Part shown: positions 1 to 7,935 of the stretch, piece by piece
Position numbering within the stretch: the first letter of the stretch is position 1
How the letters are laid out: each line of letters begins with the position of its first letter
Assembly: GCA_965371805.1 (NCBI GenBank)
Contig: CBDUZW010000089.1
Location: forward strand, 1 to 14,599
Direction of reading: 5' to 3'
DNA from: JAOZTV01 sp965371805
Lineage (GTDB): Bacteria; Acidobacteriota; Aminicenantia; UBA2199
DNA length: 14,599 nucleotides
Program-made: the position numbers and the translations under genes
The notes under the pieces: generated by a model
Told to the model about the DNA's origin: nothing
Seen by the model: the letters and a program-made list of their open reading frames with translations, nothing else
Database searches by the model: none

Positions 1-50
1 TCACGTACCGTTCTAAGAGAGGCTGGGGTGAAAATCCCTGGTCGACTCAC
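1..50 (+). other. 3' end of a group II intron (domain V tail and domain VI)
   Basis: Bases 5-13 (CGTACCGTTC-like) resemble the 3' strand of group II intron domain V, whose usual form is GTACGGTTC. They are followed by a GAGAGGC...GTGAAA...GTC-ACTC-AC layout that is common at the 3' end of bacterial group II introns. Bases 21-28 can pair with 36-43 (8 pairs, three of them G-U) around a TGAAAAT loop, as expected for domain VI. The intron would end at about base 50 with the usual AY dinucleotide. The rest of the intron, including any reverse transcriptase, lies outside the window. One base departs from the usual domain V sequence, and the partner strand cannot be seen, so this is a pattern-based call. 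Confidence 0.5.
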
Positions 51-107
51 CAGTCGTGCTTCCGTATTCGGTGACTCGTTATCCATACGTGAGTCTCTGC
101 CTCCCCG

Positions 108-1928
108 TTGTTCCAAGCCGAAGGCAGACGTCAAACCGTGAAGAATGCAGCAAAGACAACACGATCATCCACTGGCGTCCTGATCTGTTTCGATAACAGA
201 TATGCTCCGGCGGCAAGTGTCATGCTGACCTCACTGCTCATCAACAATGCCCACTTGGACTTTGAACTATATGCAATTGTTGACGGTGTTACAGAAGCAA
301 ACCTGGCCGCCATCGAAGAAACCTGCAAGAACCATGGAAGGCTGATTTCTTTCGTTAGTATCGACAATGATCTCGTCAGCTTCTTCAAGGTCGATCAACA
401 ATTCTCACAAGCCGCCTACTTTCGGATCTATGGACCGGATCTGATTGATGTGCAGCGGATTCTCTATCTTGATGTGGATCTCATCGTACAAATAGATATA
501 GGTCTGTTGCTGGAACTGGAGATTGGCGACAACATTATTGCCGGAGCACCGGATAGCGCAGGCAACGAGAATTTCCGAAAACGACTGAAGCTCCCCAAAG
601 AAGCAGCGCCATACGTTAATACCGGAGTGCTTCTTGTTGACGCCGACCGCTGGCGGGAGGAAGAGACAACAAAAGAACTGGTTAAATACTACTTGAGCAA
701 GAAGGATGCTCTGAAATTTGCAGACCAGGACCTGATCAACGCGTGCCTTGCAGGAAGAATATGCATCCTGCCGCAACACTGGAATCTGCAGTGCCGTCAC
801 CTCGCGAAGGATAAGATTGATTGTCTGAAGGCATCCCCCTCCTCTTTCCAAGGCATTCTTCACTACAACACCCTACAGAAGCCCTGGAAAGCACAAGCGC
901 AGGAACCGTATCGCTCATTGTACCAGAAATACGCCGTCCAATCTCCGATCCGAATGCCCGAGAAACAGCGCCACCGCAGACGCTTCCGCACTTCTCATTG
1001 GAAAGCGACAATGCGGCGGATCAAGCGAATGAAACGACGGATCTCCAGGTTGCTCAGACGTTTTGTCCACTCCCTGGCATGCCGCATGGCTGGCAGAATT
1101 CTCAGCGTGAGTAATTTCCTGAATACAACACCTCACAGCTACGCGGAACCGTCCTTCTCTGTTCACATGTTAACCTGCCACAAAGACATCGAAATGGCAC
1201 TCTGGTCCCTGCGAACTTTCGCTTGTTTCGCCAAACTGTCACCCCCGGTATTCATCCACGATGACGGCACGTTGACTACCAGCGACATCAATTCATTTCA
1301 CAAGTACGTTCCGCGTGTAACAGTTATCCGCAGATCGGAAGCAGAACCGCGCCTGGAAGAATGGCTGAAAGACTATCCACACTGTCGCAAGACACGGATG
1401 AACCTCGATCTCCCACTTGCCATCAAGCTCTTTGATCCGTGGGTCTATGCGCCGTATGACGCAATACTACTGCTTGACAGTGACATGCTGTTCTTCCGTC
1501 GCCCGGAGGAACTGCTGCTGAACCTGAGACAAAACCGACCTTGTTTCAATGCTGACTATCAAGATTCTTATTCTGCTCCAATAACCGAATTGCGACATAG
1601 CATGGGCATGGACATCATGCCAGAAATCAACTCCGGTCTGCTTGCCATGACCCGTGATAACTATGATCTGGATCTCATTGAGCGTTCACTCGAGTCCTTT
1701 CCGCCGACAAATCAGTTCTACGAACAGACAGCGTACGCATTGCTGCTGTCGAAAAGCAACGCAGAGCGGCTGGGAGACGCCCACCAGATATCACGCCAGC
1801 CAATCACAGCAAGAACCGTGAGTCACCATTTCGTGAGTGACGGTTCAAGGCTACACTTCTGGACAAAAGGTGCCTGGCGACTGATACGCCAAAGAGATCT
1901 ACGCCCGCCGCGCGAGATGCCCGGTTGA
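108..1928 (+). CDS. Two-module glycosyltransferase (GT8-type plus second GT-A-type module)
   Basis: The N-terminal module (about residues 22-275) has the GT8 layout: a start like GVLICFDNRYAPAA, a DVD metal-binding motif at 122-124, an NTG motif near 171 and an HYN..KPW motif at 252-260. A very basic linker rich in Arg and Lys follows (about 285-332). The C-terminal module (about 350-600) carries a second DXD-type motif, DSD, at 457-459 inside LLLDSDMLFF. The protein would therefore transfer sugars from nucleotide donors, possibly two linkages; donor and acceptor cannot be told. No ATG lies near the start. TTG at 108 is the longest choice and GTG at 138 is the main alternative; neither has a clear Shine-Dalgarno, and an in-frame TGA at 90-92 limits the extension. 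Base composition and codon use differ sharply from all genes to the right, so it is probably acquired DNA. Confidence 0.8.
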   Translation: MFQAEGRRQTVKNAAKTTRSSTGVLICFDNRYAPAASVMLTSLLINNAHLDFELYAIVDGVTEANLAAIEETCKNHGRLISFVSIDNDLVSFFKVDQQFSQAAYFRIYGPDLIDVQRILYLDVDLIVQIDIGLLLELEIGDNIIAGAPDSAGNENFRKRLKLPKEAAPYVNTGVLLVDADRWREEETTKELVKYYLSKKDALKFADQDLINACLAGRICILPQHWNLQCRHLAKDKIDCLKASPSSFQGILHYNTLQKPWKAQAQEPYRSLYQKYAVQSPIRMPEKQRHRRRFRTSHWKATMRRIKRMKRRISRLLRRFVHSLACRMAGRILSVSNFLNTTPHSYAEPSFSVHMLTCHKDIEMALWSLRTFACFAKLSPPVFIHDDGTLTTSDINSFHKYVPRVTVIRRSEAEPRLEEWLKDYPHCRKTRMNLDLPLAIKLFDPWVYAPYDAILLLDSDMLFFRRPEELLLNLRQNRPCFNADYQDSYSAPITELRHSMGMDIMPEINSGLLAMTRDNYDLDLIERSLESFPPTNQFYEQTAYALLLSKSNAERLGDAHQISRQPITARTVSHHFVSDGSRLHFWTKGAWRLIRQRDLRPPREMPG

Positions 1929-1933
1929 CCAGT

Positions 1934-2110
1934 ATCGGTTTTTTACACAGGGTAATTTTGCACATTCCGGGACCATATGAATCTTTAATAAGGTATTACG
2001 GATATTATTCAAATGTAGCACGGGGTAATCGTAAGAAGTTAGGTTTAGAACCAAGTCTTTTTAAAAAAAGGTGTCTGGCAAGAAATTCTATAATTTTTTT
2101 AAATCCTTAG
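1934..2110 (+). pseudogene. IS91/IS801-type transposase, C-terminal remnant
   Basis: The frame reads FLHRVILHIPGP, then a YESLIRYYGYYSNVARG block, then RKK. In IS91/IS801/IS1294-type (Y2, rolling-circle) transposases the same order HIP...(L/I)RYYG.YSN..RG.RK occurs in the C-terminal part. Nothing upstream in this frame continues the transposase: the frame enters the GC-richer DNA of the preceding glycosyltransferase. The portion after RKKLGLE is only loosely like the family, and it ends at a TAG before the usual CxxC segment. It is therefore truncated at both ends and inactive. Its composition matches the AT-rich host side, so the break between DNA types lies at its left edge. Confidence 0.7.
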
Positions 2111-2155
2111 TAAATATGAATTTAATTTGATTTAAGGTGAGAAGAAAGGGAAGAA

Positions 2156-2281
2156 ATGTGCCAGGTAGGAAGTTCATTTGATTATGCCTATGTAATGGAT
2201 ACAGGCAGGATAGTTATGGAAGGGGAGTCAAAAGAACTCTTAAAAAATCCCGAAATAAAAAAAGCATACCTGGGGATATAA
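2156..2281 (+). pseudogene. LivF-type ABC transporter ATPase, C-terminal remnant
   Basis: The 41-codon frame contains DYAYVMDTGRIVMEGE, then ELLKNPEIKKAYLGI and a TAA. This is the usual end of branched-chain amino acid ABC ATPases of the LivF kind (DYAYVLETGRIV..G....LL.NPE.KKAYLG). The Walker A, signature and Walker B regions are all missing; the first seven codons (MCQVGSS) do not fit the family and mark the break point. An AAGGG stretch sits a few bases ahead of the ATG, so a short peptide could be made, but it cannot act as an ATPase. Together with the transposase remnant before it, it marks a deletion or rearrangement scar upstream of hslV. Confidence 0.75.
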
Positions 2282-2344
2282 CAGTACTTTGTTTAGCTTT
2301 CTATTTAAATATCAGTATAATCGGGGCTAAAATCAAAAGACTAA

Positions 2345-2373
2345 TTGACTCAGTCTATAAAAAATACTAAAAT
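2345..2373 (+). promoter_or_regulatory. Sigma70-type promoter of hslVU
   Basis: TTGACT at 2345-2350 and TAAAAT at 2368-2373 are separated by 17 bases. Only six bases (2374-2379) separate the -10 box from the hslV ATG, so the expected +1 falls on or next to the A of the start codon. A small inverted repeat (AGACT at 2338-2342, AGTCT at 2352-2356) brackets the -35 box and could be an operator, though it is short. Confidence 0.65.
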
Positions 2374-2379
2374 ACAGGT

Positions 2380-2913
2380 ATGGAAAAAATTAAAGGAACT
2401 ACAGTTATATGTATTAGACATAAAGGAAAAGTTGTAATCGGATCTGATGGGCAGGTAACTTTGCAGCATACGGTTCTTAAGCATGGCGCAAAAAAGGTAA
2501 GGCGGTTATATAATAATAAAGTTATTGCCGGTTTTGCTGGATCAACTTCAGATGCTTTTTCACTATTTGGCAGGTTTGAGGCAAAACTTGAAGAGTATAA
2601 TGGAAACATTTCCAGGGCTGCAATTGAATTATCTAAAGATTGGAGAACTGACAAAATATTGAGAAGATTAGAGGCGATGTTAATTGTTGCAAATGATGAA
2701 AAACTCTATATCCTATCTGGATCGGGGGACGTTATTGAACCGGATGAGGATATTCTCGCAATTGGATCTGGTGGTCCCTATGCACAGGCGGCAGCGCTAG
2801 CTCTAAAAAGATTTTCTAAACTGGATGCAAAGACGATTGTTGAAAAATCGTTAGAAATAGCGGCCAATATTTGTATATATACAAATAATAATTTTACTAT
2901 TGAGGAATTGTAA
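2380..2913 (+). CDS. hslV: ATP-dependent protease peptidase subunit HslV (ClpQ)
   Basis: HslV forms the double-ring proteolytic core of the HslUV (ClpYQ) protease in the cytoplasm. It is an N-terminal threonine hydrolase: a short propeptide (MEKIKG) is followed by the TTV start of the mature chain, so Thr7 is the nucleophile. Family blocks are plain: GSDGQVT near 22-28, KKVRRLYNNKVIAGFAG at about 38-54, SKDWRTDK, LEAMLIVA, AIGSGGPYAQAA and ICIYTNNNFTIEEL at the end. The length of 177 residues is normal. The start is fixed by the propeptide length and by the promoter lying six bases upstream, which leaves no room for a Shine-Dalgarno. The TAA overlaps the hslU ATG by one base. Confidence 0.97.
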   Translation: MEKIKGTTVICIRHKGKVVIGSDGQVTLQHTVLKHGAKKVRRLYNNKVIAGFAGSTSDAFSLFGRFEAKLEEYNGNISRAAIELSKDWRTDKILRRLEAMLIVANDEKLYILSGSGDVIEPDEDILAIGSGGPYAQAAALALKRFSKLDAKTIVEKSLEIAANICIYTNNNFTIEEL

Positions 2914-4310
2914 TGAAAAAAATTGTAAAAAAGAAAAAAGATGAAACAAGTATGGACAATATTGATTTAACACCTAAGGAAATTGTTGCTGAATTAGATA
3001 AATATATTATTGGACAGAAAAATGCGAAAAAGGCAGTTGCGATTGCATTGAGAAACAGGTATAGACGGCAGCAGCTGCCAAAAGAAATTGCCGAAGATAT
3101 CATACCTAAAAATATATTGATGATCGGACCGACTGGAGTAGGAAAAACAGAGATTGCAAGGCGTTTGGCAAAACTGACAAAATCTCCTTTTGTTAAGGTA
3201 GAGGCTTCAAAGTTTACAGAGGTTGGCTATGTTGGCCGGGATGTTGAATCCATTGTAAGAGATCTTGTACGTATATCTATAGACCTTGTAAAGGTTGAAC
3301 AGATGAAAATCAATAAAGAAAAGGCTCTTAATAATGTTGAAGATAAGATATTATCTGTTTTACTTCCACCGCCAAAGAAAGTAAAAGGGCCTGCTGCAGA
3401 CTTGAACATTGAAAATAAAACAAATACCACCGAAACAAGGGAAAAATTCAGAAAGATGTTTCAGGATGGGAAACTGGATGATAGAACAATTGAGATTGAA
3501 GTAAAATCAGCAGCTTCAACTCCATTTGAAATATTTTCCTCCTCAGGAGTTGAAGAGATTGGCATAAATATTGGTGAAATGGTCCCCAATATGTTTGGCG
3601 GAGGAAAAACTAAAAAAAGAAAAATGAGTATCGAAGATGCAAGAGAGTATCTATTAAAAGAAGAACAGAACCGTTTATTGGATATGGATGAGATCTCAAA
3701 AATTGCGATTAACAGAGCAGAACAGATGGGTATTGTTTTTCTCGATGAAATAGATAAAATAGCTGGAAGAGAAGGTGCTGGCGGACCGATGGTATCCAGA
3801 GAAGGGGTTCAGAGAGATTTGCTTCCAATTATTGAAGGTACAACTGTAAATACAAAGTATGGAATGGTAAAAAGTGACCATATCTTATTTATTGGAGCCG
3901 GTGCTTTTCATGTTTCAAAACCATCAGATATGATACCGGAATTACAGGGAAGATTTCCAATCAGAGTGGAGTTGGATTCATTAAGTCAACATGATTTTGT
4001 GAGAATTTTAACAGAGCCTAAAAATGCACTCGAGAAACAGTATAAGCATCTGTTAAGTACAGAAGGACTCAATATTAATTATACAAAGGGTTCTATTGAA
4101 GAAATAGCAAGAATTGCAAAGGAAGTAAATACAACTTCTGAAAACATTGGTGCCAGAAGGTTGTATACGATATTGGAGAAGGTAATGGAGGAAATTCTTT
4201 TTGAAGCTTCAGATTTAGACAATGGAAGAGTTACAATAGATAAAAAGTATGTATTAGATAGAGTTGAAGATATTTCCAATGATGCTGATCTAAGCAAATA
4301 TATATTATAA
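2913..4310 (+). CDS. hslU: ATP-dependent protease ATPase subunit HslU (ClpY)
   Basis: HslU is the AAA+ unfoldase ring that feeds substrates to HslV. Seen in order: the TPKEIVAELDKYIIGQ.NAK.AVAIALRNR N-terminal block (20-50), Walker A GPTGVGKT (72-79), the GYVGRD pore loop (105-110), a variable I-domain (about 120-240), Walker B VFLDEI (275-280), QGRFPIRVEL (345-354), the GARRLYTILE sensor-2 block (413-422) and the conserved C-terminal tail ending SKYIL, which docks into HslV. The ATG at 2913 has a GAGG at 2902-2905 with 7-base spacing and overlaps the hslV stop (TAATG). It adds a 13-residue Lys-rich extension before the more usual start at Met14 (2952), which has no good ribosome site. The start at 2913 is therefore preferred. 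Confidence 0.97.
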   Translation: MKKIVKKKKDETSMDNIDLTPKEIVAELDKYIIGQKNAKKAVAIALRNRYRRQQLPKEIAEDIIPKNILMIGPTGVGKTEIARRLAKLTKSPFVKVEASKFTEVGYVGRDVESIVRDLVRISIDLVKVEQMKINKEKALNNVEDKILSVLLPPPKKVKGPAADLNIENKTNTTETREKFRKMFQDGKLDDRTIEIEVKSAASTPFEIFSSSGVEEIGINIGEMVPNMFGGGKTKKRKMSIEDAREYLLKEEQNRLLDMDEISKIAINRAEQMGIVFLDEIDKIAGREGAGGPMVSREGVQRDLLPIIEGTTVNTKYGMVKSDHILFIGAGAFHVSKPSDMIPELQGRFPIRVELDSLSQHDFVRILTEPKNALEKQYKHLLSTEGLNINYTKGSIEEIARIAKEVNTTSENIGARRLYTILEKVMEEILFEASDLDNGRVTIDKKYVLDRVEDISNDADLSKYIL

Positions 4311-5389
4311 TGAAAAATTTATTTATAGTTGTTTTTATAATGGTTTTGCTTTCTGCTTGTGGAGCAAAAGGTGATCTCGTACTAGAGCCGGAAAGCCTGC
4401 CCTTAAAGATTAAAGATTTAACTGTAAACCAGATTGGACTGGATATGAATTTCAAGTTCTCTCTCCCGGAATTACTGTCGGATAATAAGGTTCTTGATAG
4501 AAATAGTATATCAAAAATAATTGTTTATCATTCAAATACTAATATTCCTGAAGAAAATTTTAGAAAAAAAGGATCTGTATTACTAAGGACAAAAAAATCT
4601 AAAAAGTTTAATTTAACAGAATCTGGTAAATCTGTTGTAAAAATTCCTTTTAAATTAAAAGATTTGAATAAAAAAGAACATTTTTTTGGAATTATATATT
4701 ATGTTGGATCAAAACGATCACCAATGAGTGTGATAAAATCAATTTCTACTGCTATTCCATATAAGACTATAAATAAAGTTGATATAGAACAGGAAAGGAA
4801 GATTATTATTCTTAAATGGAAAAAGCCTGAATATGATCTTTCAAAAAGTAAAGTATCTCAGATCGCGGGATTTTATATTTACAGAAAAATTGAAAAAGAA
4901 AATATTGAAGATCCAAATGCCATTGAAAAAGAAATTAATAAAAATGACCCTGATTTTGTAAAAGTAAATTCTGAATTAATTACTAATGAGTATTATGAAG
5001 ATAAAGACATTAGTATTAATGGTAAATATTTTTATAGGGTTGCAACGGTTTATAATAAAAAGGTCGAAAGCTTCCCCTCTAGAATTGTTTCAATTGAACT
5101 AAAAGATACATATCCTCCTGATGTACCTGAAAACTTATTTGTGTTTAAGGGAGCTGGTTTTATGCTTTTAAATTGGGAAGGTGTAAATGACAATGATTTA
5201 GATCATTATGTTGTTTATAAAAAAAAAACAAATAAAGGACAATTTAAAAAAATTGCAGATAATGTTACGAAATTAAGGTATAAAGATAATAGTGTGAAAA
5301 ATGGTATTCTATATTTTTATTATGTTGTATCTGTTGATAAAAAAGGTAATGAAAGTGAACCTTCTATTATAGTAAAAGAGAGGTATTAG
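4310..5389 (+). CDS. Lipoprotein with fibronectin type III-like domains
   Basis: The protein begins with a type II signal peptide: Lys2, a hydrophobic run, then the lipobox LLSAC with Cys17 as the lipidated residue. The mature start CGAKGDL resembles the CG.KGPL start of small LptM/YifL-like lipoproteins. Two or three beta-rich FN3-like units follow (about 35-140, 150-265, 270-355). The last is the clearest, with a PP..P opening, DLDHYVVYKKK, and then YFYYVVSVDKKGNESEPS. It should sit in the periplasm, anchored to a membrane; binding partner unknown. It overlaps hslU by one base (TAATG) without a clear Shine-Dalgarno, so translation is probably coupled to hslU. I do not recognise a named gene. 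Confidence 0.85.
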   Translation: MKNLFIVVFIMVLLSACGAKGDLVLEPESLPLKIKDLTVNQIGLDMNFKFSLPELLSDNKVLDRNSISKIIVYHSNTNIPEENFRKKGSVLLRTKKSKKFNLTESGKSVVKIPFKLKDLNKKEHFFGIIYYVGSKRSPMSVIKSISTAIPYKTINKVDIEQERKIIILKWKKPEYDLSKSKVSQIAGFYIYRKIEKENIEDPNAIEKEINKNDPDFVKVNSELITNEYYEDKDISINGKYFYRVATVYNKKVESFPSRIVSIELKDTYPPDVPENLFVFKGAGFMLLNWEGVNDNDLDHYVVYKKKTNKGQFKKIADNVTKLRYKDNSVKNGILYFYYVVSVDKKGNESEPSIIVKERY

Positions 5390-5405
5390 TTTTAAACAGC
5401 TTCTT

Positions 5406-6527
5406 ATGGAAACAATAAAAGATATAAATGTTGTAAATTTCAAAAAAGTAGCAATTATTCACGATTGGCTTAATGGAATGCGTGGGGGTGAAAAAGTTCT
5501 TGAATCCCTTTTGGATATATTTCCAAAAGCTGATATTTTTACACTTTTTCTTGAGAGAAATAATGTTTCTGAAAAAATAAACGATCATACTATATATGCT
5601 TCATCATTGGACAAAAAGGGATGGATTAAAAAAAGATATAGAAACTTTTTACCAATTTTACCCGCAGCTATTGAATCATTTAACATGAAAGGATATGACC
5701 TGATAATTAGCAGTTCTCATTGTGTTGCTAAGGGTATTATTCCAGATCCCGATGCTTTGCATATTAGCTATATTCATTCCCCTATGCGGTATATATGGGA
5801 CCAGTATGACGAGTATTTTGGAAAAATAAAAGGGATAAAGAAAAAAATAATTGCTTATTTTGCCTCAAAATTAAGAATTTGGGATATAACTTCATCTGCA
5901 AGAGTGGATTGTTTTATTGCAAATTCCTCTTTTATAGCCAAAAGAATAGAAAAATTTTACAGGAGAAAGGCTGAAGTAATTAATCCTCCAATAGATACTG
6001 AATTCTATACACCTAAAAAGAATCCGGAAAGGAAATTTTTCATATCTGTCTCAGCCCTGGTTCCATATAAGAAAGTTGACCTTTTAATCGAGGCTTTTAA
6101 TACATCAGAAGAAAATCTTATAATTGTTGGTAGTGGACCTGAAGAGAAGAAATTAAAAAATATTGCAAAGAAGAACATTTCTTTTAGAAAAGGTATATCT
6201 CAAGAAGAGCTTAGAGAATTATATAGAGATGCTATTGCCTTTGTCTTTGCCGGAACAGAAGATTTTGGAATGGCTTTTGTTGAAGCATTAGCCTGCGGGA
6301 CTCCTATACTTGCTTACAAAAGAGGTGGAGTACTAGATATTGTGACGGATTTTAAGACTGGGATTCTATTTGAAAAGCAGAATGTACAAAGTATAATTGA
6401 AGGTATTAAAGCAATAAAAAAAGCTGGTTTTGACACAGAGATATTGAGAAACAGCAGCCTGGGATTTTCAAAAAATAATTTTGAAGCAAAGATAACCCAA
6501 TTTATAAGTAAAGCCATTAATGGATAA
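5406..6527 (+). CDS. Glycosyltransferase family 4 (GT-B fold)
   Basis: This is a two-Rossmann retaining glycosyltransferase that moves a sugar from a nucleotide donor to a lipid-linked or glycan acceptor. The N-terminal half has VAIIHDWLNGMRGGEKVLE (15-33), the start of a GT4 subgroup found in surface polysaccharide clusters, and SSSHCVAKG near 102-110. The C-terminal half has the donor-site blocks FISVSALVPYKKVDLLIEAF (212-231), VGSGPEE (241-247), and an EX7E motif (Glu285, Glu293) followed by ALACGTPILAYKRGG. Length 373 is normal. The ATG lies 16 bases after the lipoprotein stop; no clear Shine-Dalgarno is seen. It is directly followed by a phosphoglycosyl transferase gene, which points to exopolysaccharide, capsule or O-antigen assembly. 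Confidence 0.92.
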   Translation: METIKDINVVNFKKVAIIHDWLNGMRGGEKVLESLLDIFPKADIFTLFLERNNVSEKINDHTIYASSLDKKGWIKKRYRNFLPILPAAIESFNMKGYDLIISSSHCVAKGIIPDPDALHISYIHSPMRYIWDQYDEYFGKIKGIKKKIIAYFASKLRIWDITSSARVDCFIANSSFIAKRIEKFYRRKAEVINPPIDTEFYTPKKNPERKFFISVSALVPYKKVDLLIEAFNTSEENLIIVGSGPEEKKLKNIAKKNISFRKGISQEELRELYRDAIAFVFAGTEDFGMAFVEALACGTPILAYKRGGVLDIVTDFKTGILFEKQNVQSIIEGIKAIKKAGFDTEILRNSSLGFSKNNFEAKITQFISKAING

Positions 6528-7919
6528 ATGATAAAACAGAGAAGGAAACAACTGATACCATTTTATATCCTGAGTGATATTATTATTGTAATCTTTAGTG
6601 TTCATCTGAGTTTCTGGATAAGGTTCAATTCAAATGTTTTTGATGTGTCAAAAGGTATCCCGGCATATTCCAGTTATCTCTTTATTATTCCTCTTTTTAT
6701 GATCATCCAGACCATATATTTTTCCACCCAGGGATATTATAAAATAAAACTTAGACGGAATAGACTCGATGATCTGTTTCTTGTATTTATAAATAGTATT
6801 ATTACTTCTTTTATAGTACTTTTACTTGTTAGTTATCTAAAAAGTTATAACTTTGTGGATTTTGAAATTTCTCATCTTTTTCTTATCATTTATATATTTA
6901 TATCAACTATTGGAATCTTTGGAATTAGGCTTATTGTTTTTAAGATATTTAAGGTTTTTTATACAAAAAAAAATGGTGTTTCTAAAGTTTTAATAGCAGG
7001 GTATACACCAATTGGACAGTTAGTTGAAAAAAAACTTAAAAAATATTCACATTTTGGGATTGAGATTGTTGGATATCTTGATGAAGAGAATCAGGATTCT
7101 CTAGGAACCTACGATGATCTTGAAAAAATTGTAAAAGAATATGGCATTACTGATATGTTCATTGCTCTATCTCTTAAAGAATATGATTCAATTATGAGAC
7201 TTATAGATATTGGAAATAGTTTATACCTGGATATAAAACTTGTCCCGGACTTTTTACAAATTGCCTCAATTAAGGCTGGAATGGAGCACCTGGAGGGAAT
7301 TCCAACAATAAATCTTGGTGATATTCCACTCCAGGGGTGGAAGTTAGTTTTTAAGAGAAGTTTTGATTTTATCTTTGCTAGTATTGGATTATTAATTATT
7401 TTTGTTCCTCTGTCAATAATTGCAATAATAATTAAACTAACATCAAAGGGACCGGTCTTCTATCGCCAAACTCGAGTTGGAGTTGATGGAAAGAATTTTA
7501 AGATGATCAAGTTTCGGACAATGGGTGTAGATGCTGAGAAGAAAACTGGAGCAATCTGGTCACCTCCAGAAGATATAAGAGTAACTCCAATAGGAAGAAT
7601 TTTGAGAAAGTTTTCAATTGATGAGCTGCCACAGTTGATAAATGTAATTTTGGGTCAAATGAGTCTTGTTGGTCCCAGACCAGAGAGGCCGGAACTCGTT
7701 GATAAATTTAAAGACAGTATTCCAAAGTATTTACTGAGGCATAGAGTAAAAACTGGTATGACAGGATGGGCACAGGTTCATGGTTTACGTGGGAATACTC
7801 CGCTTGACAAAAGAATTGAATTTGATATATATTATATTCAGAACTGGACATTCCGATTAGACCTTGAAATACTATGGCGTACCATTTTAAAATTTAAATT
7901 TGTTGATAAAAATTTATAA
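6528..7919 (+). CDS. Polyprenyl-phosphate sugar-1-phosphate transferase (WcaJ/PssY type)
   Basis: This is an initiating enzyme of surface polysaccharide synthesis: it transfers a sugar-1-phosphate from a UDP-sugar to undecaprenyl phosphate at the inner membrane. Four N-terminal membrane segments (about 11-32, 50-67, 86-104, 114-138) are followed by a cytoplasmic nucleotide-binding-like domain (about 152-250, starting KVLIAGYTPIGQ). A fifth hydrophobic helix (279-303) leads into the conserved catalytic domain: GPVFYRQTRVG (308-318), MIKFRTM (326-332), DELPQLINVI, MSLVGPRPERPE (378-389) and GMTGWAQVHG. The length of 463 is typical of the large polyisoprenyl-phosphate hexose-1-phosphate transferases. 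Its ATG follows the GT4 stop with no gap, so the two genes form a unit. The sugar cannot be told from the sequence. Confidence 0.94.
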   Translation: MIKQRRKQLIPFYILSDIIIVIFSVHLSFWIRFNSNVFDVSKGIPAYSSYLFIIPLFMIIQTIYFSTQGYYKIKLRRNRLDDLFLVFINSIITSFIVLLLVSYLKSYNFVDFEISHLFLIIYIFISTIGIFGIRLIVFKIFKVFYTKKNGVSKVLIAGYTPIGQLVEKKLKKYSHFGIEIVGYLDEENQDSLGTYDDLEKIVKEYGITDMFIALSLKEYDSIMRLIDIGNSLYLDIKLVPDFLQIASIKAGMEHLEGIPTINLGDIPLQGWKLVFKRSFDFIFASIGLLIIFVPLSIIAIIIKLTSKGPVFYRQTRVGVDGKNFKMIKFRTMGVDAEKKTGAIWSPPEDIRVTPIGRILRKFSIDELPQLINVILGQMSLVGPRPERPELVDKFKDSIPKYLLRHRVKTGMTGWAQVHGLRGNTPLDKRIEFDIYYIQNWTFRLDLEILWRTILKFKFVDKNL

Positions 7920-7935
7920 TTTAAGTTTTCTTGCT

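Noticed and set aside
405..863. Minus-strand open frame of 152 codons opposite the glycosyltransferase
   Set aside because: It lies wholly opposite a well-supported two-module glycosyltransferase, has no recognisable domain and looks like a shadow of its codon pattern.
821..1114. Plus-strand open frame of 97 codons inside the glycosyltransferase
   Set aside because: It is a second frame within the linker region of a real gene, with low-complexity content and no ribosome site.
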